Part shown: piece by piece, positions 1 through 5,076 of the stretch
Position numbering within the stretch: position 1 is the first letter of the stretch
Layout: each line of letters begins with the position of its first letter
Assembly (NCBI GenBank): GCA_003650625.1
Contig: QMQW01000034.1
Coordinates: 1 to 5,076 of the forward strand
Origin: Thermoproteota archaeon
GTDB lineage: Archaea; Thermoproteota; Methanomethylicia; Culexarchaeales; Culexmicrobiaceae
Length of the DNA stretch: 5,076 nt
Direction of reading: 5' to 3'
The notes under the pieces: model-generated
Database searches by the model: none
The model's input: only the letters and a program-made list of their open reading frames with translations
What the model was told of the DNA's origin: nothing
Program-made: the position numbers and the translations under genes

Positions 1-381
1 CACATACCAATAAAGGTTGTAAATCCACTTAACATCCCATGCATTGGAGCTAGCGGAGCAATATCTGGAGTGCTCGGAGCATACCTCTTAATGTTTCCAT
101 ACTCGAAAGTAAGCATAATGACTTACACCATCTTCGGACTTCCCATAGTGATTTCACTTCCTGCAGTGATGTTCATTGGATTTTGGTTCCTATATCAGCT
201 CTACATGGGATTTCTAAGTCTAGCAGCGCCATTCATCTACTACTCGGGCGTAGCATTCTGGGCGCACATTGGAGGATTCATAAGCGGAATGATGCTATGC
301 CTAATTCTCGGGCGCCAAGCTAGAAGGAGAAGGATAATATACTACAGAGGTAGAAGGTGGTACGAAGTACCAGTAAGCTAA
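1..381 (+). CDS. Rhomboid family intramembrane serine protease, 3' part (5' end outside window)
   Basis: The frame is open from base 1 to the TAA at 379-381, giving the last 126 residues; the start lies upstream of the window. Rhomboids cut transmembrane segments of substrate proteins inside the membrane with a Ser-His dyad. Both dyad motifs are visible: GASGAISG at residues 16-23, whose first Ser (codon at 52-54) is the expected nucleophile, and FWAHIGGF, whose His (codon at 265-267) is the expected general base on the last core helix. Between them are hydrophobic stretches that fit the core membrane helices. The C-terminus is a basic tail (GRQARRRR, then RGRRW), probably cytoplasmic by the positive-inside rule. 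The substrate is unknown and the neighbours give no hint. The gene ends convergently with thyX, sharing 4 bp. An internal ATG at 91 and GTG at 70 are not real starts, because the catalytic Ser lies before them. Confidence 0.9.
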   Translation, partial: HIPIKVVNPLNIPCIGASGAISGVLGAYLLMFPYSKVSIMTYTIFGLPIVISLPAVMFIGFWFLYQLYMGFLSLAAPFIYYSGVAFWAHIGGFISGMMLCLILGRQARRRRIIYYRGRRWYEVPVS

Positions 382-995
382 TCTTCAACATAACCCCTAT
401 ACTTCTCAAATATTGTTGGAGCAACCTTTAACACCTCCTTGAGCATAAGCTTAGCCATCATTCTAATTTCCCACTGCGCATCTTTGGCCAACCTCAAGCT
501 GAAGAAGTGGAGGAGCTCCCTAGCATTCATGGTAACTACAATTGAAGTCTCAATGGCTTGGGGTATAAGGTATCTAGCATCCTCCCTAGGAATACCAAGC
601 TTCAATAGAGTTTCATACCCTCGCTTAGCCGCCTCAATCACTTCATCGAAAATCCGCTTGGCCTTATCATTCACCTCTATTGAAGGTGGAACAACATAGT
701 TTGCATCCACAAGACTAATAGCCCTCTGACTCTGCTGACTATAAGAAGCAATTCTATGCCTCACAAGCTGATGCGAAGTCACCCTCGAAATACCTTCAAT
801 TAAAAAGGTAAAGGAAGCATGTTCAATGGGGCTTAGATGACCCATTTTAATGCAGTGCCTAATCAGCCTCTTAATATCATTGTCGCCTAACTCCCGATAA
901 ATTTGATCTGCACCCTTACTGCTTCTGCATTGCCTAATAGCAGCGGCAACAACTCTCTCAGGCTCAGGAGTGTAAGCAAGCAAGACGACTCGCAT
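378..995 (-). CDS. thyX: Flavin-dependent thymidylate synthase ThyX
   Basis: ThyX makes dTMP from dUMP using methylene-tetrahydrofolate (or an archaeal pterin) as carbon donor and FAD-bound hydride from NAD(P)H. From the ATG at 995 the protein is 205 aa, slightly short for a family usually around 210-250. The diagnostic RHRX7S signature is intact at residues 79-89 (RHR, then Ser89, followed by QR). Other family hallmarks are GHLSPIEHASFTF near residues 52-64, EDARYLIP near 138-145, NAR at 157-159 and AQWEIR at 173-178. The start is chosen at ATG 995 because GGTGG (1001-1005) sits 5 nt before it and MRVVLLAYTPEPE is a normal ThyX N-terminus. A GTG at 1004 would add three residues but would overlap that SD. 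The gene is divergent from the ferredoxin gene with 63 bp between. Its FAD depends on the product of the riboflavin kinase encoded further along. Confidence 0.96.
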   Translation of the reverse strand: MRVVLLAYTPEPERVVAAAIRQCRSSKGADQIYRELGDNDIKRLIRHCIKMGHLSPIEHASFTFLIEGISRVTSHQLVRHRIASYSQQSQRAISLVDANYVVPPSIEVNDKAKRIFDEVIEAAKRGYETLLKLGIPREDARYLIPQAIETSIVVTMNARELLHFFSLRLAKDAQWEIRMMAKLMLKEVLKVAPTIFEKYRGYVED

Positions 996-1000
996 CAAGT

Positions 1001-1005
1001 CCACC
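1001..1005 (-). promoter_or_regulatory. thyX ribosome binding site (GGTGG)
   Basis: On the minus strand GGTGG lies 5 nt before the ATG at 995. It matches the GGTG core complementary to the 3' end of archaeal 16S rRNA. It decides the start in favour of ATG 995 over the in-frame GTG at 1004, whose start codon is itself part of this SD. Confidence 0.6.
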
Positions 1006-1021
1006 GAGAATACTTACATCA

Positions 1022-1039
1022 GAAAAAACTTAACATTAA
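1022..1039. promoter_or_regulatory. Candidate TATA/BRE region of the divergent thyX-ferredoxin promoter
   Basis: The 63-bp gap between the divergent genes holds TTAACATTAA (1030-1039), which is AT-rich and nearly symmetrical (TTAA-CA-TTAA). On the plus strand a purine-rich GAAAAAAC precedes it, as expected for a BRE, and about 26 nt downstream lies the GTG of the ferredoxin gene, implying a leaderless or almost leaderless transcript. On the minus strand the same element would place a start near 1009, giving thyX a leader of about 14 nt that contains its SD. An alternative minus-strand box is AAATAATG (1045-1052). The spacing is right but the match to a TATA consensus is weak. Confidence 0.35.
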
Positions 1040-1050
1040 CGAATCATTAT

Positions 1051-1062
1051 TTGTTTGTGTGA
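1051..1062 (+). repeat. 12-bp inverted repeat, copy 1 (at ferredoxin start)
   Basis: TTGTTTGTGTGA spans the GTG start codon of the ferredoxin gene. Its exact reverse complement lies at 1321-1332 in front of thiC. If the ferredoxin transcript is leaderless, this copy covers the transcription start. It may be an operator or one arm of a long-range RNA stem. Confidence 0.6.
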
Positions 1063-1298
1063 AAAAAGTCAAAGTCAAGATAAAAGCCGAAAACTGCCTA
1101 GGATGCGCAGGATGCATAATACTAGCACCAAAGCTATTCGAATACGATGAGAAAGCCAAAGCTAGAATCAAAAAAGCCTATAGAGCCGACGAAAATGAAA
1201 GGATAGGCATCATCTCAGACGAAGACCTCATAAAGCTCGTCAAGCAGATAGCATCCCTATGCCCGACATACTCAATCGAAATTGAGGAGCAAAACTAA
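1059..1298 (+). CDS. Small single-cluster [4Fe-4S] ferredoxin
   Basis: This is a 79-aa low-potential electron carrier of the cytoplasm. The cluster ligands are Cys13, Cys16 and Cys19 (CLGCAGC) and Cys68 in the CP pair of SLCPTYSI. The segment after the first three Cys reads APKLFEYDEKAKARI, typical of monocluster ferredoxins of the Thermococcus/Desulfovibrio type, in which the second cluster has been lost. GTG at 1059 is taken as the start because it places the first Cys at residue 13, as is normal for the family. The frame is open back to an ATG at 903, but that extension runs antisense through the conserved start of thyX and resembles no ferredoxin. There is no SD before 1059, so translation may be leaderless. 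thiC begins 54 bp downstream on the same strand. Because radical-SAM ThiC needs a one-electron donor, this ferredoxin is a plausible partner; that link is inference. Confidence 0.9.
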   Translation: MKKVKVKIKAENCLGCAGCIILAPKLFEYDEKAKARIKKAYRADENERIGIISDEDLIKLVKQIASLCPTYSIEIEEQN

Positions 1299-1301
1299 AG
1301 C

Positions 1302-1310
1302 AATATAAAG
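1302..1310 (+). promoter_or_regulatory. Candidate TATA box of thiC
   Basis: AATATAAAG begins four bases after the ferredoxin stop codon and is preceded by the A-rich, BRE-like ACTAAAG. An archaeal TATA box centred near 1306 predicts a transcription start near 1331. That leaves a 5' leader of about 22 nt holding the GGAGG SD before the GTG at 1353. thiC could therefore be transcribed independently of the ferredoxin gene. The leader is too short for a TPP riboswitch. Confidence 0.5.
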
Positions 1311-1320
1311 CATTTTGCGC

Positions 1321-1332
1321 TCACACAAACAA
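1321..1332 (+). repeat. 12-bp inverted repeat, copy 2 (between TATA box and SD of thiC)
   Basis: TCACACAAACAA is the exact reverse complement of 1051-1062. It starts about 15 nt after the centre of the predicted thiC TATA box and ends at the predicted transcription start, where an archaeal repressor would block initiation. Copy 1 sits at a similar distance (about 17 nt) from its own candidate TATA box. Confidence 0.6.
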
Positions 1333-1339
1333 GGGAATT

Positions 1340-1344
1340 GGAGG
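1340..1344 (+). promoter_or_regulatory. thiC ribosome binding site (GGAGG)
   Basis: GGAGG ends 8 nt before the GTG at 1353. It overlaps the in-frame TTG at 1338, which rules that codon out as the start. An ATG at 1351 is out of frame. Confidence 0.65.
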
Positions 1345-1352
1345 ATATTGAT

Positions 1353-2648
1353 GTGGCGACCCAGCTGATAAGTGCTCGAAATGGAAAGATAAGTGAAGAA
1401 GTGAAAAAGGTAGCTAAAATAGAGGGAATTGAAGCAGAAAAAATAGCTAGAAGAGTTGCTAGAGGATTAATAATTATTCCTAAAAACGTCGAAAGAGAAA
1501 ACATAAAGATTGTTGGAGTAGGACTTGGCCTCAAAACCAAGGTTAATGTGAATATAGGAACCTCAACATTTCAAGCTGACATAAATATGGAAATCGAGAA
1601 AGCCAAGATAGCCATCAAATATGAAACAGACACAATTATGGACTTAAGCACAGGAGGAGATCTAAACGCCATCAGAAGAAAGCTCATGGAAGTAGCTCCA
1701 GTCCCATTCGGCACAGTTCCAATATATCAAGCATTCATAGAAGCAACAAGAAAAAGGGGAGCAGGAATATACATGAATGAAGACGACATATTCGATACCA
1801 TTGAACTTCACATGAAAGACGGCGTGGACTTCATGACAATCCACGCAGGAATAACAAAAGAAATAGCTAAAAAGACGGTAAAAAGCAATAGGGTTGCAGG
1901 AATAGTTAGTAGAGGAGGAGCAATACTAACTGCATGGATGCTATACAACGACAAGGAAAATCCACTATACAAAAACTACGACTACCTATTAGAGCTATGC
2001 AGAGAGTATGACGTAGTAATAAGCTTAGGAGACGCCCTAAGACCCGGAGCAATAACAGACGCACACGACTACCCTCAAATGGCTGAAATGCTTACAGTAG
2101 CCAAGCTTGTTGAAAAATCCTGGGAAAAAGGAGTACAAGTCATGGTGGAAGGCCCAGGCCATGTACCTCTCAATCAAGTTGCAGCAAACATCAAGCTAGA
2201 AAAAGCATTATGCAAAGGAGCGCCATACTACGTCCTCGGACCACTAGTAACAGATATAGCTGCAGGCTACGACCACATTGCAGCTGCAATTGGAGCAGCC
2301 ATAGCGGCAGCTGAGGGCGCAGACCTAATATGCTACCTAACACCCGCGGAACACCTATCACTCCCAACCCCCGAAGACGTAAAAGAAGGACTAATTGCAG
2401 CTAAAATAGCTGCCCACGCAGGAGACATAGTTAAATTAGGGGAAAGAGCATTAAAAGAGGACCTCGAAATGTCAACTGCAAGAGCAAATCTAGACTGGAA
2501 CAAAATTTACAAATTATCCCTAGACCCTACAAAGGCCAGATCAATGCACGAGCGATTCGGCCTGGCCAAGGGAGCATGTACGATGTGCGGAGAGCTCTGC
2601 GTATACATACTCTTATCAAAGCTTAAGGGTGAGCGTCTTGAAAGCTAA
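1353..2648 (+). CDS. thiC: Phosphomethylpyrimidine synthase ThiC (thiamine biosynthesis)
   Basis: ThiC is a radical-SAM enzyme that rearranges aminoimidazole ribotide into HMP-phosphate, the pyrimidine half of thiamine. The 431-aa protein is the short form found in archaea and many anaerobes, without the long N-terminal extension of E. coli ThiC. Family hallmarks are [32 protein letters not shown] (His270), [14 protein letters not shown] (His308), [13 protein letters not shown] (His334) and, near the C-terminus, the SAM-cluster motif CTMCGELC (Cys409, 412, 416). As read, the Cys spacing is CX2CX3C rather than the textbook CX2CX4C. GTG 1353 is chosen as start because GGAGG lies 8 nt before it and [13 protein letters not shown] aligns with the usual archaeal N-terminus (MTQ-x2-AR-x-G). 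The gene overlaps the next one and follows a ferredoxin gene. A ThiC paralogue making a benzimidazole (BzaF type) is possible but less likely, as no cobamide genes are nearby. Confidence 0.96.
   Translation: MATQLISARNGKISEEVKKVAKIEGIEAEKIARRVARGLIIIPKNVERENIKIVGVGLGLKTKVNVNIGTSTFQADINMEIEKAKIAIKYETDTIMDLSTGGDLNAIRRKLMEVAPVPFGTVPIYQAFIEATRKRGAGIYMNEDDIFDTIELHMKDGVDFMTIHAGITKEIAKKTVKSNRVAGIVSRGGAILTAWMLYNDKENPLYKNYDYLLELCREYDVVISLGDALRPGAITDAHDYPQMAEMLTVAKLVEKSWEKGVQVMVEGPGHVPLNQVAANIKLEKALCKGAPYYVLGPLVTDIAAGYDHIAAAIGAAIAAAEGADLICYLTPAEHLSLPTPEDVKEGLIAAKIAAHAGDIVKLGERALKEDLEMSTARANLDWNKIYKLSLDPTKARSMHERFGLAKGACTMCGELCVYILLSKLKGERLES
2627..2632 (+). promoter_or_regulatory. Ribosome binding site inside the thiC 3' end (GGGTGA)
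   Basis: GGGTGA lies 5 nt before TTG 2638, the same spacing as GGTGG before thyX. It therefore favours TTG 2638 over the GTG at 2629, which is embedded in the SD itself. The site is within the last codons of thiC, so the downstream gene is probably translationally coupled to it. Confidence 0.55.
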
Positions 2649-3117
2649 GTTAATGAGAATTTGGGTTAAAACACCCATACTAAAAAATTCAGACCTGCTA
2701 ATTATCGGCGAGTGCACTCAAGTAGTAAACCCGAAGGCAGTTGAAGAGCTAGGCGAAGGAAAGGTCATCCTAACATACTGCCCTGAAGGAGAAGGAGCGC
2801 TAGCCTATGGAAAAATCGCATCAATAATTAGAGCTTCAAAGCCCTCCAGCATAACTGTCCTAACAGTAGACGGATCACCTCACTGCCTACTAATACATGC
2901 AGCAGTTAACGAAGCAATATTCGAAGTAGGCGAAAAAGTTGAACAGCACCACTACGTGTTAGTCAATGGGAAGAAGCTAGTTAAAGTAAGTCCAGACGCA
3001 ATAAGAGTAGCCAGGTATCTAAGCTTAGTCCAAAAACTAATCAATGAAAAACCCGAAATTCTCACTGAACTAGAAAAATTAAGCCTAGAGTACAAGTACT
3101 ATAAAAGGCTGAAGTAA
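2638..3117 (+). CDS. Conserved Cys/His protein of unknown function, coupled to thiC
   Basis: I cannot name this 159-aa protein. It is soluble, with no signal peptide or membrane segment. The N-terminal two thirds look like an alternating alpha/beta fold: [12 protein letters not shown], a strand ending in LTYCPEGEG, a helix [11 protein letters not shown], then [13 protein letters not shown]. The last third is helical and charged. Candidate metal or cluster ligands are Cys26, Cys48, His82, Cys83, His87 and the His104-His105 pair. The order (G/D)EC, then CP, then a P-x-C turn after a beta strand recalls, from memory, the C-terminal domain of some anaerobe '4Fe-4S ferredoxin' proteins that carry DC, CPK and VPCC motifs. 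The classic CX2CX2C ferredoxin motif is absent. The start is TTG 2638, set by GGGTGA; GTG 2629 or ATG 2653 are alternatives. It overlaps thiC by 11 bp, which suggests a role tied to ThiC or thiamine metabolism; that is inference. Confidence 0.85.
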   Translation: MKAKLMRIWVKTPILKNSDLLIIGECTQVVNPKAVEELGEGKVILTYCPEGEGALAYGKIASIIRASKPSSITVLTVDGSPHCLLIHAAVNEAIFEVGEKVEQHHYVLVNGKKLVKVSPDAIRVARYLSLVQKLINEKPEILTELEKLSLEYKYYKRLK

Positions 3118-3174
3118 GTGAACGGGCGAAACCCAATAGGATAGAAGCTGGCAGTGCATAAGCAATCATCAAAA
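3118..3174. other. Convergent intergenic spacer, no clear feature
   Basis: This 57-bp gap separates the convergent unknown gene and riboflavin kinase gene. The only oligo-T is a TTTT just after the kinase stop on the minus strand, so neither strand shows a convincing archaeal terminator. GGGCGAAACCC (3124-3134) could fold only a 3-bp stem. Confidence 0.4.
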
Positions 3175-3849
3175 CTAAGATTCCACAAACACCTCAACCT
3201 CAACTTCATCTCCATCTTTCAATTTCAATTCATCCCTAAGCTTCTTAGACGAAATAACCTCTATAACATCCTCCCCATAATGAGTTCGCTCAATCAAGAT
3301 AACAGCGCCATCAACTCCACGTATTTTAGCCTTAAAGCATTTAGCTCCACCATAAGTTCTACGCCCATTTGAAAAGCCCTTAATTTTAATTCCAGGAAGG
3401 CTACTCAGCAGCTTTTTAACCTCAAGATCATGAATACCCTTCAACTTCAAATTCAAAGTTCCTAAATATGGCTTAAACCCAAGCTTCTTCACAAACTGCT
3501 CATAGTAATATGGAATTGACATGTAGTAAGCTCCTTCACCAAAACCACTAAAAACATAACCCCTAACCCTAAATGACCTCGGAACTTCGGAAAACACTCT
3601 CTTCAAATTCATGTAGACTTCACGAAGAACTTTCAAACCTTCATCAGTTATCCTCACAAATTGCCCACGCTTAGAAACCTCCCTATCAATCAACTTTAAT
3701 TCCTCAAGCTCCTTAAGCCACCTTGAAGCAGACTGTTGAGAAATACCCATAAGCTTACCAAAATCCTTCGTTACAATGAAAACCGGCTTCCAGCAACCTC
3801 CTAGCAAGGCAAGCCTATAAAGAGCAATAAAAAGCCTTTCCTTCAACAT
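3175..3849 (-). CDS. ribK: HTH-fused CTP-dependent riboflavin kinase (RbkR/RibK type)
   Basis: The enzyme phosphorylates riboflavin to FMN using CTP (EC 2.7.1.161), a route specific to archaea. The protein is 224 aa from ATG 3849. Residues ~1-88 form a winged helix-turn-helix, with recognition-helix-like ISQQSASRWLKELEELKLI and a following RGQFVRIT wing. Residues ~93-224 are the kinase: GYVFSGFGEGAYYMSIPYY, LGFKPYLGTLNLKL, GRRTYGGAKCFKA, ERTHYGEDVIEVI and LRDELKLKDGDEVEVEV, all signatures of this family. Such HTH-kinase fusions are known in archaea as RbkR, which represses riboflavin genes as well as making FMN, so this protein probably does both. The start is uncertain: the minus strand reads GTG (3855), TTG, ATG (3849), TTG (3846), with AGGTG immediately before. 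ATG 3849 is used here. A palindrome overlapping the TATA box 36-57 nt upstream of it suggests autoregulation. The MFS gene lies 53-59 bp upstream on the same strand. Confidence 0.95.
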   Translation of the reverse strand: MLKERLFIALYRLALLGGCWKPVFIVTKDFGKLMGISQQSASRWLKELEELKLIDREVSKRGQFVRITDEGLKVLREVYMNLKRVFSEVPRSFRVRGYVFSGFGEGAYYMSIPYYYEQFVKKLGFKPYLGTLNLKLKGIHDLEVKKLLSSLPGIKIKGFSNGRRTYGGAKCFKAKIRGVDGAVILIERTHYGEDVIEVISSKKLRDELKLKDGDEVEVEVFVES

Positions 3850-3884
3850 CAACACCTACAATGATCGCTCTCAAAATTTAGTTT

Positions 3885-3906
3885 TATGGTTGAATTTAAA
3901 ACCATA
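3885..3906. promoter_or_regulatory. Palindrome (candidate operator) in the ribK promoter
   Basis: TATGGTT (3885-3891) and AACCATA (3900-3906) are perfect 7-bp inverted arms around the 8-nt spacer GAATTTAA. The element fills much of the gap between the MFS gene and ribK and overlaps the candidate TATA box. A dimeric wHTH regulator could bind it, the obvious candidate being RbkR itself. An alternative is a transcript hairpin at the 3' end of the MFS gene, which stops 3 bp away and is followed by an A/T-rich tract. Confidence 0.5.
3893..3901 (-). promoter_or_regulatory. Candidate TATA box of ribK
   Basis: On the minus strand TTTTAAATT is centred near 3897 and predicts a transcription start near 3871, leaving a leader of about 16-22 nt before the possible start codons. 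It lies inside the 3885-3906 palindrome. A second AT-rich stretch, TAAATTTT (3874-3881), would instead give a nearly leaderless transcript. Confidence 0.4.
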
Positions 3907-3908
3907 CT

Positions 3909-5076
3909 TCACTCAGCCTTCACCTCAGGCTCCTCAACGAAAAGAAAAGTCAGCATTGAAGCAAAAATCAAGGAAAAGAAGGCCAAGTAAAATGGATAAG
4001 ATTTTGAAATATTTTGATAGGTGTAACCGCCAACTATAGACCCAAGCATAAAAGCCACTTGATTTAATGTACCTTGAAAAGCAGCAGCCCTACCTCTCAT
4101 GTCTCTAGGAATAAAGTCGGTAAGAAGAGCAGACAGCGTTATTGAAGACACACCTATGCAAACCGCATAAAGCATAAGCGAAATAATTGTCTGCTCAAAA
4201 GAGCTACTTAAAGTGAAAAACACTGGTGCAAAAGCAGAAATGAAAAGCGAAGAAATCAGAAGCTTAACTCTTCCAAATCTATCAGAAACATATGCTAAAA
4301 TAGGTGTCAACGTCAACTTTGAAGCAGTTTGAATTATTAAAATTAAACCCCACTGAGCGGCAGTTAAACCAATAACATCTCTAGTAGCATACGTAATCCA
4401 AAACGGGTCAGCTAACCCAAAAACAAGATAAGACAAAGCGGAAACAGCAAAAAGAGTTAAAATTTTACCAGGAAACTTCAAGACTATAAGCAGTCCATCA
4501 CGTATGATGGACGTCAACGCCATCCTCTTAACGCCACTTGAAATCAGCGTCTCCTTTAAGAAAAGAAGCCTCAAAAGACATGCAGTAAATGAAAAGACGA
4601 ATAAAATTAAGTAAAGCAACCTCATCGAGGCAACGATTCCCATTTCATCCAAAAGTCTACCAGCAATGTATGGTGAAAACATTCCAAATAGAACTGGCCC
4701 GAAATTCCAAATCGCAAAACCCAAAGCCCTAACTTCAGGCTTCGTCGAATCCGCAATTATAGCTGAAAAAGCAGGATCTCTCAATCCTGAAATAAAACCA
4801 TCCAAAGCCATTATTGGAATCAAATACTCCCAACTTGGAACTACAGCCAAAAACAAATTTATAAGCGAAAGCCCAAAACTGAGCGACACCACAAGCTTCT
4901 TCCTTCCAAATCTATCAGTCATGTAGCCTCCAATAATAAGCGGAAACACACTACATGCACTCCAAATAGCAGACAATAATCCAAGATCAAGATAAGAAGC
5001 CCCCAAAGCCAAGTAGTATAAAGATGAAAATGGCCAAACCATTTGTCCAGCAAAATTCCAAAGACCACTGGTAATA
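3909..5076 (-). CDS. Major facilitator superfamily transporter (N-terminus outside window)
   Basis: This is a secondary transporter of the cytoplasmic membrane; the substrate is unknown. The frame remains open from the ATG at 5042 to the window edge (11 more codons, ending in LWNFAGQ before that Met), and this upstream part looks like the first half of TM1, so the gene is taken as partial. About 388 residues are visible, nearly the full ~400 of a 12-helix MFS protein. The loop 2-3 signature (motif A) is present in the N-half as GGYMTDRFGRKK (about 4896-4931) and again in the C-half as AYVSDRFGRVK, the hallmark of the internal MFS duplication. A third charged loop is DFIPRDMRGRAAAFQG, as seen in drug/sugar-type MFS carriers. 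The C-terminus is short and acidic (EEPEVKAE). It lies upstream of ribK on the same strand, but a promoter-like palindrome between them argues for separate control. Export of drugs or metabolites, or vitamin uptake, cannot be told apart here. Confidence 0.92.
   Translation of the reverse strand, partial: ITSGLWNFAGQMVWPFSSLYYLALGASYLDLGLLSAIWSACSVFPLIIGGYMTDRFGRKKLVVSLSFGLSLINLFLAVVPSWEYLIPIMALDGFISGLRDPAFSAIIADSTKPEVRALGFAIWNFGPVLFGMFSPYIAGRLLDEMGIVASMRLLYLILFVFSFTACLLRLLFLKETLISSGVKRMALTSIIRDGLLIVLKFPGKILTLFAVSALSYLVFGLADPFWITYATRDVIGLTAAQWGLILIIQTASKLTLTPILAYVSDRFGRVKLLISSLFISAFAPVFFTLSSSFEQTIISLMLYAVCIGVSSITLSALLTDFIPRDMRGRAAAFQGTLNQVAFMLGSIVGGYTYQNISKSYPFYLAFFSLIFASMLTFLFVEEPEVKAE

Noticed and set aside
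903..1058. N-terminal extension of the ferredoxin from ATG 903
   Set aside because: It runs antisense through the conserved N-terminus of thyX, its residues resemble no ferredoxin domain, and it would displace the cluster motif from its usual position near residue 13.
1299..1352. TPP riboswitch before thiC
   Set aside because: The gap is only 54 nt, and the leader after the predicted start about 22 nt. The conserved CUGAGA-type and other TPP aptamer elements are absent.
1295..1540. Minus-strand open frame over the thiC start, and similar antisense frames at 439-699, 1662-1844, 3154-3372 and 4666-4926
   Set aside because: They lie opposite well-supported genes with clear family motifs, have no recognisable domains or SD context, and are shadows.
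3124..3134. Hairpin GGGCGAAACCC in the convergent spacer as a terminator
   Set aside because: The stem is only 3 bp, with no T-run following on either strand.
3162..3174. C/D box sRNA suggested by TTGATGAT on the minus strand
   Set aside because: The C box has U instead of a purine at its first position and no CUGA D box follows at a suitable distance.
4270..4918. 16-bp exact direct repeat CTTCCAAATCTATCAG at 4270-4285 and 4903-4918
   Set aside because: Both copies encode DRFGR of the two MFS motif A loops. Conserved sequence in the two duplicated halves, with the same codon choice, explains it without a mobile or regulatory repeat.

Overview
This is a dense 5.1-kb chromosomal segment that is very probably archaeal. 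The signs are a riboflavin kinase of the archaeal CTP-dependent type with an N-terminal HTH, a short (~430 aa) ThiC, frequent GTG/TTG starts, GGTG/GGAGG ribosome binding sites, TATA-like boxes placed about 26 nt before plausible transcription starts, and AGA/AGG-rich AT-leaning codon use. A thermophilic or anaerobic Thermoproteota/TACK-type lineage would fit, but the sequence alone does not fix the phylum. No mobile element, CRISPR array, tRNA or rRNA was seen.

Layout. (1) 1-381 (+): the 3' end of a rhomboid intramembrane protease gene, cut by the window start. (2) 378-995 (-): thyX, flavin-dependent thymidylate synthase, convergent with the rhomboid gene and sharing 4 bp with its stop. (3) A 63-bp divergent promoter region. 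(4) 1059-1298 (+): a 79-aa single-cluster [4Fe-4S] ferredoxin. (5) 1353-2648 (+): thiC, the radical-SAM pyrimidine synthase of thiamine biosynthesis, with its own TATA box and a strong SD. (6) 2638-3117 (+): an overlapping gene for a conserved Cys/His-containing protein I cannot name. (7) 3175-3849 (-): HTH-riboflavin kinase (RbkR/RibK type). (8) 3909-5076 (-): an MFS transporter whose N-terminus lies beyond the window end.

How they fit together. The theme is cofactor metabolism and redox. Ferredoxin, ThiC and the unknown protein form a plausible thiamine-pyrimidine unit in which the ferredoxin could supply the electron ThiC needs. RibK makes FMN, the precursor of the FAD that ThyX uses. These functional links are inferred from adjacency and family knowledge.

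The most interesting non-coding signals are two. A perfect 12-bp sequence occurs in inverted orientation at the predicted transcription starts of both the ferredoxin gene (1051-1062) and thiC (1321-1332), and is a candidate shared operator or long-range RNA stem. A 7-8-7 perfect palindrome (3885-3906) overlaps the predicted TATA box of the HTH-riboflavin kinase and is a candidate autoregulatory operator. I did not find a clearly new multi-gene system; the best candidate for new biology is the unnamed protein translationally coupled to thiC.
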